Origin: Basidiobolus meristosporus CBS 931.73
Taxonomy: Eukaryota > Basidiobolomycota > Basidiobolomycetes > Basidiobolales > Basidiobolaceae
Reading direction: 5' to 3'
Length of the DNA: 64,000 bases
Assembly (NCBI GenBank): GCA_002104905.1
Contig: MCFE01000030.1
Coordinates: 124,001-188,000, forward strand
In this document: positions 24,172-37,528 of the stretch, piece by piece
Position numbering within the stretch: position 1 is the first letter of the stretch
How the letters are laid out: each line of letters opens with the position of its first letter
Notes under the pieces: generated by a model
Database searches by the model: none
Told to the model about the DNA's origin: nothing
The model's input: only the letters and a program-made list of their open reading frames with translations
Program-made: the position numbers and the translations under genes

Positions 24172-25479
24172 ATACATTGGGGTTCTGTCTCAAGTGTTAA
24201 ACAATCTTGATATCACTGATATCAAAGATTTTGCAATCATTGGTTTGCAATTGCTCAATTGGGATTGCAAAAAAAGTGTATGTTTCTTAGGTTATGAAAA
24301 TTGACAGCAATTCAAAGCATTTGCATCATCTTCTCCTAATTTATTTTTCACAGGGACTACCACTCAAGCATTTGGTAGTGACTTACTTTGTACACCTAAA
24401 CTACTCCCTTGTTGACTATAATCTTAGCTACTTGTATACTTGTAGTCAGTGTTTTGCCTGCTGGTTGATGAGTGCAGTGCTGTGGCTTGGCCACTCAGAA
24501 TTGCACCAAATGATGCTACAGAACCAGCCTGTAGTGCCATGCACATATGCATTCTCTTACTTGCTAAAGACACCTGAGGTGGAGGTACTTCCAATGGGTC
24601 TTCATCAGTCAGCTCACTAGAGATAATTTGCTGAAGGTCAGGTGCCACTGTATACACAGGTATAACATAACATGTTGGCATGGCCCTTGGCTGAGTCCTA
24701 TGTGATACTATGTGGGCATGCAACTTAGCTGCTCTGGTAGACTTGTATATAATAGAGCAGTTTGGCAAGTTTGGGTAGTTTTACTCTGAACTGTGCACAT
24801 TGACCTGGTGTGTGGTGTTCTTGTGAAGAATGTTGGCATTGATTGGACTGAAGTGCACTGGCATGCTGGTGTTGTGGTGCTTGGTCAAGAGTCCATTGAA
24901 GCATGCTGGCACAATCTTAGTGCAGTTGCTCACTGCCTGTAGTCTTCCTCTTGAAGCTCACCATCTGATTCTTCATAGTACTCACTTAGCCTCTTCTGAC
25001 ACTGTGGAACTGTTGCCTTAATGAGTACTGGGAATATTGCTCTCAAAAGCCACTTAGCTCTACCAGTATAGCAAGCTCTATATTGGTCATTGAAGGCTAA
25101 AACTTGCTTAGAATAACCTTAGTTCTGAAAGTTGAGGCACAAACAGACACATTTGGTACACACTGTGCATATTGCACATGGAGTTGTTTAAGCACAGCCT
25201 CCTCTTCAAATCCCCTCACTCCCAGCCTATTCTCATATACATCTACTGTCATCTTGATGCAGAGCTCCTGCCACAGCTTCCTACCCATGATTTTCCACTT
25301 CTGTCAACTGTCTAAGGTTTTCAATTCTGTTAGATTAGTGAGTAATGCCCAAATATCTGTTTGAAGGCTCATCATAAGCACCTGGGCCATACTGAATGCT
25401 TTTAGCAAGAGCTCAAGCTGATCCAACATTGGTTTTTATAGTCCAGACCACACTTGTGAGCTGGGGATGGATTTTGTCA
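24172..25479 (-). other. Unassigned repeat-block sequence with ORF remnants
   Basis: CpG-poor like the surrounding transposons. Minus-strand open pieces (25,288-25,097 and 24,768-24,424) look like parts of a protein with several Cys and His, but match no domain I recognise. They are interrupted by stops. Probably an older transposon into which the element at 25,480 was inserted. Confidence 0.3.
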
Positions 25480-26320
25480 CCCTATGAGAAATAATTGTGA
25501 TAATTATTTTAAAAAAAGCTGTTGCAAGTTTAAATCCTGTTACTAAGTGGTATTGATGCCATGAGGACACCAAGCAAAGACAGTTAAAGGAACTGCACCT
25601 CAAATTTTGCAAAAACGTGGTCAAAGTTTTGATCACAACAATATATATGTGACTTTTGATTGGTTCTCTGCCAATTCTCTCACTTCGTGATCCCAGACAC
25701 TTGATTGCCTCCTACATATATGTACATTGATTTGCTATTGCTTCTTTCTCACACTCCTTACTTCCTGACTCAAACAAAGTTCTTTCTTATCATGCATAAA
25801 AGCTGGTTTATTTCCATTCAATCATCAGTTATAACTAAATTGACAGTTGTGCTGGCCTATGCAAGTCCCTTTACTGCACACTAACATTAAGCCCAACCTT
25901 GCACTCAACAAACAACTCCATCAAAATCCACCACTCAATAAGTATATCTGCCAAAACACCCTTTTTCCATGACTTTGGCAGCAACCCTATGACTTTATGC
26001 AATTGTTGATTCACTGGTTCCCACATGTCCTGGTCTTTGCCTGGCACTGCAAGGTCTAGCACCTCATCTGCCAGTCATTGTAATATATCCTAATATCACC
26101 TCTGTGAGCTGTAATATGGAGCATTCACTGTCCATTGCGTGCTCCACATCCCAAATATTCTGGACTGGACTAATTATCAGGGCTTCATTGTTAAGGGATA
26201 GAAAGTCTTGTTCTTTCTTTTGGTTGCTTAAGTCTCATAGAGCAATCTATAGCAATAATGTCAAAGTGACTTTAAGGTATAGATGGAATAAAGTACTATC
26301 CAATATTGCAATATAAAATG
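25480..26320 (-). mobile_element. Tnp2 element end with accessory-ORF relic
   Basis: Begins with the terminal repeat CCCTATGAGAAATAATTGTG. Read on the minus strand the end of the accessory ORF (Leu-Asp-Leu-Ala-Val-Pro, 26,062-25,871) precedes the non-coding tail and this terminus, the same order as 47,195-47,931. The rest of the element is not recognisable to the right. Confidence 0.55.
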
Positions 26321-26950
26321 ACATACCCTATCAATCTTAGCAACCACAGATTGCTATTCACACCCTGGCACAGTCTAACAATGCATGTCCTTTATCAAGT
26401 GTTTAATATGATAACACTATACTAATATATAAATACCACTGGTATATTGAACTACAAACAAGTGATCACTGGATAATCACCTGCTCTCTCAGCTTCTTTA
26501 AAGATCACTAAATCATGCACAACTAGTCCTAATATATATTTCCATTAATAGCCAAATCAGCAATGGCAATTGCGGTATTTTGATGATGTTCTGAGTAAGC
26601 TGAAATGAGTTTAGGCAATATGTATACCTGGTATTCTTCACCCAGAAGTCTGTTAGATATAGATTTAATATCAATACTATTTGAAGGTCTTAGAGAATTG
26701 CCACATGGAAACATCTAGATATAGCTAGAATGAAAAACTTAGGCACTAGGTTATGAAATCAACCACTGCTTGAGCATATTCCTTGCTGAAATCAGTATTG
26801 ATTACCTTTTATCAAAATATGAAGTTCTCATGATATTTCCAATGTTTGAACATCACAGCATTTGTGCTGAGCATTAGGAATGCTCATCAATGTTGATGCC
26901 AATAAATCCAATAGTGAACATCTTACTTCCCTTCAATTATAGTCAAATCA
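26321..26950. other. AT-rich stretch, no gene seen
   Basis: No repeat or coding match recognised. It lies at the change from CpG-poor repeats to CpG-normal sequence. Confidence 0.4.
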
Positions 26951-28920
26951 TCTCCAAGTCCACTGATAGATAAGTGTCAGGAATGTCCGAAGTTTCACAC
27001 ACAACTACCTGGGACCCAATATACTAATGAATAGCGGACAGATACTCTCCGTACAGAGTGTGAAGCAGCTGATGACATATTACTATCTAAGCTCCAGGGG
27101 CTTCATTGGTGTTAAAAAGCTACGAGATAGCAGAACTCGGTAGACGGAGGCTTCCAGTACAAGGAGAGACCGTTACAGATAGAATTTGGCCCGTTTTATC
27201 TCGGCATAAATGCAATGCAACAAAGACCGTAATGCAGGGGCAGTAATCTATTTGATGATAATACTTGCTGATCTTGCAAGTGAGTATGAATCAGAGCACT
27301 TATCCCTCCAGTACCTCAAAGTGTTCAATCTGTTCTGCATCAAAGTCCCCATTGAAACAGCATATAAAATGGTTAATGATAGGCCCCCAGATATGTATTG
27401 AGTCTCGGAACAGTGACGTATTACACGCTCCCCAGAGAGCTGAGGAAGTTAGCCATGCTTCCAAACTGGGATGCGGAAACTTACGACCATTATGATGAAA
27501 TGTGTAGGACGAGTGTATGAACAGTTTGTCTCAGACATGCAACCCTTAGCAAAATCCAGAGCCTGCTTCATGCGATACATTGGGATGATTCTCACAAAAG
27601 CATATCACCATCCAACAGAATACTGACGAATCAATGACAGACATCATGATCTAGAGGGGTTCATTTCCACGTGAAGGGCGGATCACTATCTTGGAATAAG
27701 ATTTGTTAGAAGTGATGTGTTACCCCTGGCAGCAGCTACTCGTTCTATTTGATCAATAATTGCTGTAAACAACATGGATCACCCACTGAGCTGGAATCCT
27801 AAGAGCACAACATTCAGAATTGGAAGATAAGAACTCGCACTATTCTATTCCAGGGAACCTGCGTGAATACAGGCTGTGGATACCTAGATCACAGCATCGT
27901 TGCCAAGACATTTTGGCCTACCGCGGTTCACCTAACGACCAACACACATCAATGCTCTTCCTAACTTTCCCAATCAGCTGGCATCTGTCTCCATGGACAA
28001 GGGGCCGTTAATTCACCTATATAAGTCTAAAAAGCACTGGGACACAATCAACCGACACATAGCCAGGCGCTTCCTATCTTACACATACAACTTATGCAGT
28101 CATGGATCACCAATTAACGCTATCTTCATGACGATAGCTGTGTATGAAATCCTCAACAAATAGGGGCTAGGATTTCACGCAAGATCCTACGGTCTTTTCA
28201 GAGCCCAGAAAGCGCTATCTGGCAATTCCGTCAAGGTTGCCACGGTACGTAAGTGCCCATCGACGCCGCAATCGGCCAAGCGGATCTGCAGGACTGGAAA
28301 TGGGGCGTCCGGTTTGTGAATCTGGTCGTGCGCTTGCTGTCATCCACCAAGAGAATCCCTGCGAGTCTTGAACAGGAGTCAGACATTCGTCAATGTTTCC
28401 ATGGCCACCGCGTATTTTGGTATTTATTCATTAAGCTTGGTCGGCTCACGTGACTCGCCGTCCAGTAGGATTCACTTGATGGATAACGTTCCATGTTGAC
28501 AATGGTTCGCCAATGTGGTAGTAACACTCATCGTAGGTCTTAGGATTCCGTGTTCGCTCATCATTTGGAAGATGGAATCTGCTCGCAAAACCACCCGACG
28601 TATAATTAAGCGATTCCCTATTGTGAACCGAAATGTTAAAGTTATTAGTGATCATGCCAGTTTTTACTTGCTTTTGTGCATGCTGATTGACACAGATCTC
28701 ACTTCTAAATTTTGATAAGGGGTATATTCGCAGCTGCTCCACAGAAATTCCCATATAAGGAGCCCTCTTCAAGCATCCTCCGCTGCAAATAAACCTAGGT
28801 GACCCTTTAGCCAGTTTGACTCATCTTCGTTAATTCCCACTTTGGCCTTTGAGCGAGCTTTGGTCGCCTTCGATTTCGATACCTTTACGGGGACCCATTT
28901 CTTTGAGTGTATAACCTGAG
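26951..28920 (+). other. CpG-normal intergenic region with an unidentified ORF relic
   Basis: Two plus-strand stretches look as if they once coded. At about 27,410-27,650 residues such as Leu-Pro-Arg-Glu-Leu-Arg-Lys and Trp-Asp-Ala-Glu-Thr occur in one frame. At about 27,940-28,160 an open run contains His-Trp-Asp-Thr-Ile-Asn-Arg. Stops separate them and I do not recognise a family. The last part (28,450-28,920) is presumably the lipase promoter; no motif stands out. Confidence 0.3.
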
Positions 28921-31550
28921 ATGCAATCCATCATGTCCGAACAAGTTGTGGCTACTCAGTTCCCCTCTGCGTACTATAACTCTCTTACTCCAGTCACCCT
29001 ACTCAATCCAAAACTTGCTTCCATCGTAACTTCCGTATCAACTGCGACTAGAATCTCTTTGAGACTGGCCTCCATCATAGCCGAGGCGTTTTTGGAATCC
29101 TTGAAATACGGCACAGCAACATCCATGGACCTGAGTAAGCGAATGCTCATCTCGGCCATTTCAGCTGCAAGGATCCATCACTCCTCCAGAATGTACAATG
29201 AATATGAGATCCGAGACTCTATTAGGTACGATCCACTCGACTCAACTCCCTAATTGCTTCTACTCACAGCCCATGAAGTCAAGCCTATTATCAAACCCTA
29301 GATAACTACACCAACCTGGGGATCTATCTCATAAATAACACCTTCAGTTTGGCTGAACTGTTTATCCACACAGGCCTCCATTTGACTTCAAAGACTGTCA
29401 AGACTGGAATTTGCGTAAGCCTTCTTTCTTTCGTATGCCTTCTTGGGTTAGTAATAACACGGTGATTTTAGGCTGCTGAGGAATCCGTTAGAATTATCGA
29501 TGGCTTGTTCGGCTCCACGGATACCTCACGAGCGCTGGCTAGTATCATCTCCTTGGTTCGTAGGGAAGTCTATGAAGACGATGAGTTCCATTTGGCTAAA
29601 TTAGGGAATGTGGTGGTGCTGCGAGCAATAACAAAAGCCATGATTGCTTTCGCCTGTCTCCAAAATGTTACCCACATGAGATCCATAGGGACTGTCAAAT
29701 TGGCATTGATGTATGAAAATACAGTTGATACAGATGGACAACCACTTACAAACCTGCTGACACATGGATGCTCTAACCGTCAGTGCCCCAGGCCATCAGC
29801 ATTCAGAGCAACCACATCAGACTTGGACTCACACGTAGCAACAGTCACTGATTTCTCCTGGAAATATGAGGCTGATGAATTCAAGCCAGAAGGTCATGTG
29901 ACCTCCGATGACCACAATCTACAAGCCTCCATCACAACGAATCAGAGCATAGAAATCGATCGAGCAAACTCTGAGGCGTCAAACGTACATGCTACCGTAC
30001 CCGGCACCAGCAAGTTGATAAGGCAGAATAAAAGCCACTGGGATATTACCAATCCCTTAGGAATCCCAAGATGCAAGGATAGTTTGTTCAGAATTTTCCT
30101 GACCATTGGCCGCCACGTTACCCAGCATACCACCTTGGAAGAGACCGGGAGAGTCGAAGTAGATAAGAACACCAACCGCCTAGCCTTAACCCCTCCACCA
30201 AATCCAAGATCTACTTCCGCCGACTCACTATCAACTGGTCATAGATCTAATGGCTCAATGTGTAGCTGCGGGTCACCAGCGTCCAGGACCAACACCAGGA
30301 GTAAAAACTACGTGGTTCAGAACTTTCCACAGCGCACGTTGTTAATGAACGTATCCAGATTCATTCGGTACGCCTCTGCATCTTACGGGAAGAACTTCAT
30401 GAAGATTCTTGGTATTGGGGTGTTGGATGACATTCTCCACCAAGACTCCCGTCACCATCCTAACCATTACTCATTTGCAAGACATACCTCACTTCCTCTG
30501 GAATCCATCCTTCTTTCATCCTTCACTAATATTTCATCTCTGAGCTCACACCGCCTGCACAGCCTGGTTCATTATGTTGCGGTTGACCACTCGGCCCAGG
30601 CAATAGTTTTGACCTGTCGTGGTACACTTGGCTTGTCCGATATTCTGACTGACTTGACGTGCGATTATGCTGAATTGCATGTCTGGGGCAAATCCTATTT
30701 GGCCCATGCCGGCATGCTACAAAGCGCCAGGATCTTAGCGTCCTCCAGGAGTGAAGTCTATCAAACCATTCGTCAAGCTTTGCTAGATCACCCTGGATAT
30801 GGACTTGTTTTGTGTGGACATTCACTAGGAGGTGGTGTAGCTGCTCTATTATCCATCCTGTGGTCTGTCAAAACCTCTATATGCCCTACGACCAAGACAA
30901 AACGCTTCGCAACGTCTGAAGAATCCGGATTACCGATTGGTCGTCCAATCCATTGCTTCGCGTATGGGGTGCCTTGCGTCGTTTCACTAAACCTATCGAA
31001 GGAGTGTTCAGGACTGATCACCAGTGTTGTCAATCGATATGACCTTGTCCCCTGTCTAAGTCTAGGGTTATTGAAAGACTTCAAAAACATAGCAATGTCC
31101 TTGTACGAAGAAAGTCACATCGCAGATTTGGTAATCTCCAGTGTCCTCGCAATCAATTCTGGATACAGATCGAAGGAGCAAGGCAATGCGGAAAACAACC
31201 AGCCACAGGACCTAGCCGCAAAGCAGCAAGCTTTGACCCTGGACCCGCTCGCTGGGGACCCCGACAGAGATTGGTTCTGGAGTCTAATCAAAACCATGCG
31301 AGCAGATATGGCATCCGAAAAACTCTATCCTCCGGGAGCACTATATTTGTTGGATACCAAGTCCACCCTGAGCGAACAGGGGTCACGACCAGCCGTCCCA
31401 GCCACTAGAGTAACCATGCATTTATGCGAAAATGTGGAAGAACGCTTTTCGGAAATCACATTCTCCAAATCCATGTTTATGGACCATTCACCGCGTTGCT
31501 ACGAAGACACTCTGGCGCTTCTGGCTCGAGAAGCTTGTGAGACTATATAA
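28921..31550 (+). CDS. Class 3 lipase, sn1-specific diacylglycerol lipase-like
   Basis: Predicted exons are 28,921-29,225, 29,279-29,414 and 29,472-31,550, giving 839 residues. The introns are 53 and 57 bases; the first must end at GAAG because the earlier CACAG acceptor runs into a stop. Residues 1-250 are a conserved non-catalytic region with Gly-Ile-Tyr-Leu-Ile and Ala-Glu-Glu-Ser-Val-Arg. The alpha/beta hydrolase domain follows, with Arg-Gly-Thr at 530, the nucleophile Ser598 in Gly-His-Ser-Leu-Gly-Gly-Gly, Asp671 in Asn-Arg-Tyr-Asp-Leu-Val-Pro and His819 in Asp-His-Ser-Pro. A middle part (about 220-400) is Ser/Thr-rich. The family cleaves acyl chains from diacylglycerol at membranes. No four-helix membrane module as in animal enzymes is evident. 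The full triad suggests an active enzyme. Confidence 0.85.
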
Positions 31551-31885
31551 CACTCAATTAGATGAGGACCCCGTACCAAAGCCTTCCAATAGGGAGCCTG
31601 CTATTTTGAATATACATTGCAACACCTTGTTCAAGATCCTTCTGCCGCCAAGGCCTGGTTGAATAAAATACACAGAAATTTTCTTAATCATACAGCATAA
31701 AGCCAAAGATTTCACTTCCACCCCCCGTAGAGCCAATCATTGATCCCAACTTTTTGTACTCGATCATTGATCTTTTTTTTTGGGATTTGTGCCAGAGGGT
31801 TGGAATAAGTAGTTCCGATCGTACACAATCCATCTTTCTCTTTTCCCGGTTGTTGAGTCAGTTGGTGATCCACGTACATAATAAG

Positions 31886-32398
31886 ATGGTCAGTATAGGA
31901 TTTTAGTCTCGTCCAATTGGATTAGATCGCTGGATTCCCTCCTGATCTTTGATGGATGCATGTAATCTATCCCACATTTGCTGACCACGTCTCTATACAC
32001 AGGCTGACGCAACTGTAACTATCCGCACTCGTAAATTTTTGACCAACCGACTCTTGCAACGCAAGCAATTCGTCGTTGACATCTTGCACCCCGGCAAGGC
32101 TAACATCAGCAAGGATGAGCTCCGCGAGAAGCTTGCCAAAATGTACAAATCTGACAAAGAGAACGTCTTCTGCTTCGGCTTCCGTACCGTCTTTGGTGGA
32201 GGCAAATCCACCGGATTCGCCTTGATCTACGATTCTCTGGATTCGGCCAAGAAATTCGAGCCCAAGTACCGCCTTGTCCGCCACGGACTTGGTGAGCATG
32301 GCATCACCTCGCGTAAACAACGCAAGGAGCGCAAGAACCGTCTCAAGAAGCTCCGTGGTACTGCCAAGACCAAGGGCCCCAAGACTAAGTCTGAATAA
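31886..32398 (+). CDS. RPS24: 40S ribosomal protein eS24
   Basis: The coding exon 32,003-32,398 encodes 131 residues from Ala-Asp-Ala-Thr-Val-Thr-Ile-Arg to the stop, with the family's core [13 protein letters not shown]. No in-frame ATG is available at the right place, but an ATG at 31,886-31,888 is followed directly by GT. Splicing 31,889-32,002 (114 bases, ending ACACAG) gives an initiator-only first exon and a 132-residue protein, the usual length. An exon holding only the ATG is known for this gene in animals. It is part of the small ribosomal subunit. A pyrimidine-rich CTTTCTCTTTTCCC lies upstream, as is common at ribosomal protein promoters. The gene lies 335 bases after the lipase. 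Confidence 0.9.
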
Positions 32399-33478
32399 GC
32401 TTCCCTCCCGTGATTCATCGTCTTTTTTCTCAACCCTTTTGCCACTTGTGGAATCGTCGACTGTCCATAGTATACTCATAAATAAACCTGCCAAATTCAT
32501 TCCACTTTGTCGTAGAGGCCCTAGCTTAGGTATGCATCAGCCATGTGGATTTGGAAGAGTGGCCGATTCACTGCGGCATGTGTGAAACACGAGAGTGGGG
32601 GCCGCAACGGCTAACGTCTTGTTGGAATATGGAAGGATCAACAGAGGCCCCTTGGTTTGGGATTTTCAGCTGGATCTTGCCGATGATCAGGATGGGTGAG
32701 AGCCGGTTTGATACTCGCAACCTGCTTGAGATGAAACGCTGAGAACTCCGAAATGCAACACTTCAAATAGATAAACTGCGTGGTTAGCCATTCTGGGGCC
32801 AACAAGCAATGCGGATCAGCAACAGTATTCAGCACTATCCGGTAGGCCAACTGGTTGTTCTTTCCCCTTCTCTGTAGTAGCCTTCCCACAACCACCAGGC
32901 AACGATTACTAAGCATTTGCACCGGCCTTGTCACTTCAGCGCTTTGGTTTGGTATGAGGTAATCAGATCCCTCAACCAAGCGGATAAATGGTGATACCTC
33001 TCGGGTCCGATGGGATCCATTTATTTTTATATACAAGACCTCTCACGCTAATCTACAAACCCATCTGCCCTTCATTCAATTATCGGAAATCGAGGCAGGT
33101 GGGAGGAATCGGCTGAATGGATGGACATGGGTGGCGAGATCTCAAGAAATACCGAGGGTGATTCATGAAATCGTCTAAGGTTTTATGGCGTGCAGAGGAA
33201 TCCGGAGAAAATACGCCTCGCTGATTAGTTGATCGTTCGTCTGTGAACAGGTGTGGTTTGGACTGGGTGTTGGCGAGGATAATAGGTCGGCTTGATCCTT
33301 CGTTGCTGCATTCAACGAACTTCTATACCATAGATGGCGGGTGTTTATGTTACGTGGCATTGGGTTGATTAGTAGATGAGGAGTCGATTATTGGTATTCA
33401 GCTAGGTAGTTTTTTGAGGGAGGGTGTTCTTGCTTCCGGCCTCAATAGCATGGTCAGTGGGGGGGAGTTGCCCAAATT
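32399..33478. other. Convergent intergenic region, nothing recognised
   Basis: Lies between the convergent eS24 and Cdc25 genes. It has a 132-codon minus-strand open frame (33,036-32,638) without a recognisable domain. I do not call it a gene. Confidence 0.4.
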
Positions 33479-34519
33479 CTAACACTTGGACCGAAGCCTG
33501 CTCAGTAGGTTTCCTCTTTGCATTTCTACTCTTCTAGGGAGGGTGTGGATTTTTCTCGAGACTAACAATGGCGTAGACCTTGGGTAGTATGGATTGTGCG
33601 ACCACGTCATCGACTTGGGCTTGTTACGACGTGTAGAGAAGCTACTGGAAAAACGGTTCATCAATACTTCGCACTCGTGAGTGAATTTTGCGTCGCTCAT
33701 TTCGATGTAATCCTGAGGTACGCAGAAGTGCCCATATTCCTCATAGAACTTCCGGTAGCCCCCTTCGACGATGTAGATTTCGGGAAAGTAAAGGCTTGGG
33801 TAGTTCTCGGAATTCAATTCACGGTCCTTGCTACGCAAATGGAGAGCCCTGTTTCCGTGTGGCGTTAGTATGCCATCCTTCACATGCACATGGTGTGGTG
33901 ACCTACATTCGAGGCCCCCGATGGGCGGAGAATTCACAATGAAATATCACTACTGTACGAGTACCAGTCGAAATGTTGACGAAGAAGTACTTCTCCAGCT
34001 CCTCTTTGGTATTCAAATTCACTGCTCCTTCGATATGGCCTCCTTCGTATTCGTATGGGAATCGGCAATCAACAATCTCCAGCTTGTCATATCTGCTACG
34101 GAATTTCCCAGCCAGCACCTCGGAAAGCTGAGACAACGTCGGGTTAGCAAATCCATCGCCATTGCAGTCTAGAATCGACGGGGAGAATTCATACGTACAG
34201 TTTGCGAGGTGATTCGTTTGAGGCAGTCTTCTTTGCTACTGTGGTTTGGAATTGAGTTGAGTTGGGGGCTGGCGTCCACTACAGTGCGCTTACAAGAATT
34301 ACTGAAAACAAACTCTTGATTCGAAAGGCACAGGCTCTGAGTCTTTCGAAGTTTGGGTGGTGGGGGTCTGGACATGTCAGCAGTATGATGCATTGAAACA
34401 TCAAGATCGACAGATGATCGGCGGGTTTGGGCTATAGGAAAAGAGCAAGAAACAGAGATGGGTTAGATCGCCCGATTTCAACGCAGAAAGCTAATAACGA
34501 ATCAGCAAGTACCAGGCAT
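33479..34519 (-). CDS. Cdc25-type dual-specificity phosphatase (short form)
   Basis: Predicted exons on the minus strand are 34,519-34,513, 34,431-34,199, 34,127-33,907 and 33,848-33,479, giving 276 residues. Introns are 81, 71 and 58 bases; the last has GTAGGT and a TACTAAC branch site. The rhodanese-like domain begins near residue 80. It shows Asp-Cys-Arg-Phe-Pro-Tyr-Glu-Tyr and Gly-Gly-His-Ile, and the active-site loop His-Cys-Glu-Phe-Ser-Ala-His-Arg with Cys144 and Arg150. The family removes inhibitory phosphates from Cdk1 to trigger mitosis. Fungal Cdc25 proteins usually have several hundred N-terminal residues; here only about 80 are predicted (including Arg-Arg-Ser-Ser). Either the protein is compact or an upstream exon was missed. 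The first, 7-base exon is the least certain part. Confidence 0.85.
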
Positions 34520-37500
34520 ATTCAATGGTGTCTGTATTCCAGTGGTAAGGCTTTTGGGCACAAGGCAAGCTTAGGGAAACTAAGTGAAATAGATGGAATC
34601 CAAGATTTCAAGTGAGAATTTGGTGACTTTATATACGTCTGGTCCAAATTTGGTGAATGCAATTAAGCCAAGATACCTTTTCCCCGGATGAAACGCAGCA
34701 AGATAATACCAATCAGCTATCCTCACTGGTTTTCTTACTGGCATTAGTCTCATCTCCGGATCAATAATGGCTAACTGAAAGCAACCTGACCACTCGCATG
34801 GTGATCATGAAAGAGGACAATTTAACATATGTTAATTACGGTAATACAAGTGCCTACTATAGGCATCTGGTATCATCAAGGCAATGAATGCTCTATGATT
34901 GGTGAAAATCATCAGCGAAGCGAAGAACTCGATGAAATTGAAAAGGAAATCCCACTGAGGGCACAGGTTCCAGAAATGGAAGAATCCTAGATTGGCTCAC
35001 GCAACATTCAATAAGATCCACATCAATCCCAGGATTCTTTGCTGCACTCAGCATCCTCGGCGCACCATTACATATCCAATTCCTACTTGCTCTTCCTTTT
35101 ACAGTCGTTTGGTACCATAGATTGACTCGATGAGCACATCCCACGAGATCCCGCTGATGATATTTACATTGGACAGAAAGGAGAGAGCATTTTACCAATG
35201 ATTCTTGGTGATCCTACGGTAGTGTTGGGATCAAAGCTGGATACCATTGCTGCGACAATTCTTTTCCTTATCGACTTGATTATTATTTTTTATTCTGCTC
35301 GGAAGGAGTTTTATGCACAGCATATCCACTCAAATGGAGTTGATTGGTGTGATCGAAGCTCTACCTTGGGCAGTGCCAACTGTTCAGCTATGGTGGCTTA
35401 GGTAATCAACTCCCAAGCACAGTAGGCCCAACAGCTTACCAGGTTTGAGTCGGGTTTTCCCTCTTTTGATGTTGGCCCATTCCAAGCCACCATTTCCTCT
35501 CACAGGAAACCAGTGCTAGCAACCATTTATCTCTTGGATAACACCAGGACGTATGCCTGTTGGCTGCTCACATGGTTCCTAGGCAAAGATCGAATCCAAC
35601 AATCCGGTAAGTGGCCTTCCCCCTTAAACATGGATCCTCACTGAACATGACCAAATTTGAAAGGCCACTTAATTAATTAGATTGATTCATATCACCATGG
35701 AGTGTAAATCATTAACTTCCCATTGTCCCTGATCTGGACTTGGTCAGCCACTGATTATCAAACTTCATGAATACGGCGTGCATGAGTAGTGGTTGTGCAA
35801 GTCAGGTGTCGGTGAAATTCCGTTTAATTAAACCCAATCTATGTCCTGCCGAGAAACTAAGATCGATTGAATCCGGCGTCTTTGCTTAGTCATAGCACCA
35901 CGGTGCTGTCACCCCTATATACCTCGCTAGTATTTGGCAAGTTACACATGATGCTCAACCGCTACCTTCCATGAAGGCCAAAGGGGACAAATGCAAATGA
36001 ATGGCAAAGAATAGGGCTAAACTGAACTCGAGGTGCTCGCATTCACACCTCATATGTTGATGCCTCACTCTCAAACCAGGCCCAACTCGCCGGTTTGGCC
36101 CGTTTTATCCTATTTTTGCAGCTCACAAGCGACACAGACTAGGTAGGACACGCTCACAACTGGCCCACAGCTAAATGTGCGAATGCTAATGCGGAAATCT
36201 CGGCATGACCATTAGAGTCGTGACTAGTGGGAGTTCCTGTCAGGGGAGTATTCCTCCGAGTATTACCAGTCGATAAGTAGTAACATTATCTTGAGCCTAA
36301 TTCGAGACTTCGCTGTTGGACGAGAAGTGGACGTTTCTGTTGGCCATCCCACGGATCAAATAGGAATCCTTACGAGTTATATCCAGTAACTATCTGCAGC
36401 CATTCAAGGCTCTTTGCGTGAGATGTATACCGAAGATACTTTATGGCTAAGGCCGGGTAAGACATGCTGCCTTTACCAAACACGGAATCATAGGCAAGAG
36501 AACAACGCAAGTGATTTGCAAGCTTTGGTGTTCTCAGCTGATGCAACTTCATTAAACTGAGAAATTTCCTTTCCACCATCACGATCCACAGAAACCTGTG
36601 CAGACTCTTTGGGAGTTGAAGCTTGCATTTATAAATCCAACCTTGAGGCTGCCGCAAATGCGTGGTCCTATGATGCACAATGGTTACGAATCGCTTTCTC
36701 TTACCCCGAGCATACGCTTCTGTATAGTGTCACATCTTAATATAAACGCATTCAAACAAAAGGAAAATAACTCCCAGTAGACTTGTGTGTCCCAAATTCA
36801 CGCATGTTCAGGCCCCAAATATTTCAATTTACGGCCATACTTGAAAACCAACAAGCTAAAGAGCTTTAGGGTTTTCTGCATGCCATAAAGCATCGAATCT
36901 TTGGTAAGGTGGAAGACGCAGGGAGTAATAGGGATGTATTTGCGAGAATTCCAAAAGACCTTTGGATTAGGCTATCCACCTCTCCTAGAACGAATATAGT
37001 TACTCAGTCCTTCAATATCAGGTATGCAAATGACCCCAGTCTACCGAGAACGGATGGAGTTTTCTGAGCTTTACACAGATTCTGGTGCCTGGTCATTGCA
37101 ATCTTTCCTCAGTAAACATTACTCATATTAGTGCTGACCGAGGAAAGTAGTCGCACTTCACAATATAGCCTCAGGATATTCTTGTTTGAGATTTTGGCTT
37201 CAGCATCGAGCATTCTCGACTAGAGCAAAGCCACCTACAAGGCTGATGTGCAATAGATTGTCGGCGCTGCAGTTGCAAACTATCCAATCCACCTAGGTTT
37301 ATTCTTCTTGGAGCTCACCACGTAGATTACAGAAGAAAGTTTGCGTCAACCTGCTGGTGCTTGATGACTGGAGCAGATACCCAATCAACATGTAGTTTCC
37401 CGCCTTCCCAAAATCCAGGGATTATTTTTAGGGTCAGTTAGGTATGCCAATGGTTTTGATTTAATCTTGTTGCATGATCATCTCATTACCAATAGGCGGT

Positions 37501-37528
37501 GTAGTGTAGTTCCCTAAGCTTGTTCAAG
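34520..37528. other. Three-kilobase intergenic region, no gene recognised
   Basis: CpG is present, so this is not typical repeat sequence. Short open frames (for example minus 36,678-36,370 and plus 35,198-35,401) show no known domain or splice-linked partners. It includes the promoters of the divergent Cdc25 and PTAR1-like genes. Confidence 0.4.

Noticed and set aside
1-26950. RIP (repeat-induced point mutation) as the cause of transposon decay
   Set aside because: What is visible is loss of CG in particular; many stops are not C-to-T in a RIP context. Dinucleotide statistics would be needed to separate the two.
32638-33036. 132-codon minus-strand open frame
   Set aside because: No domain, no splice partners, and it lies between convergent genes; not enough to call a gene.
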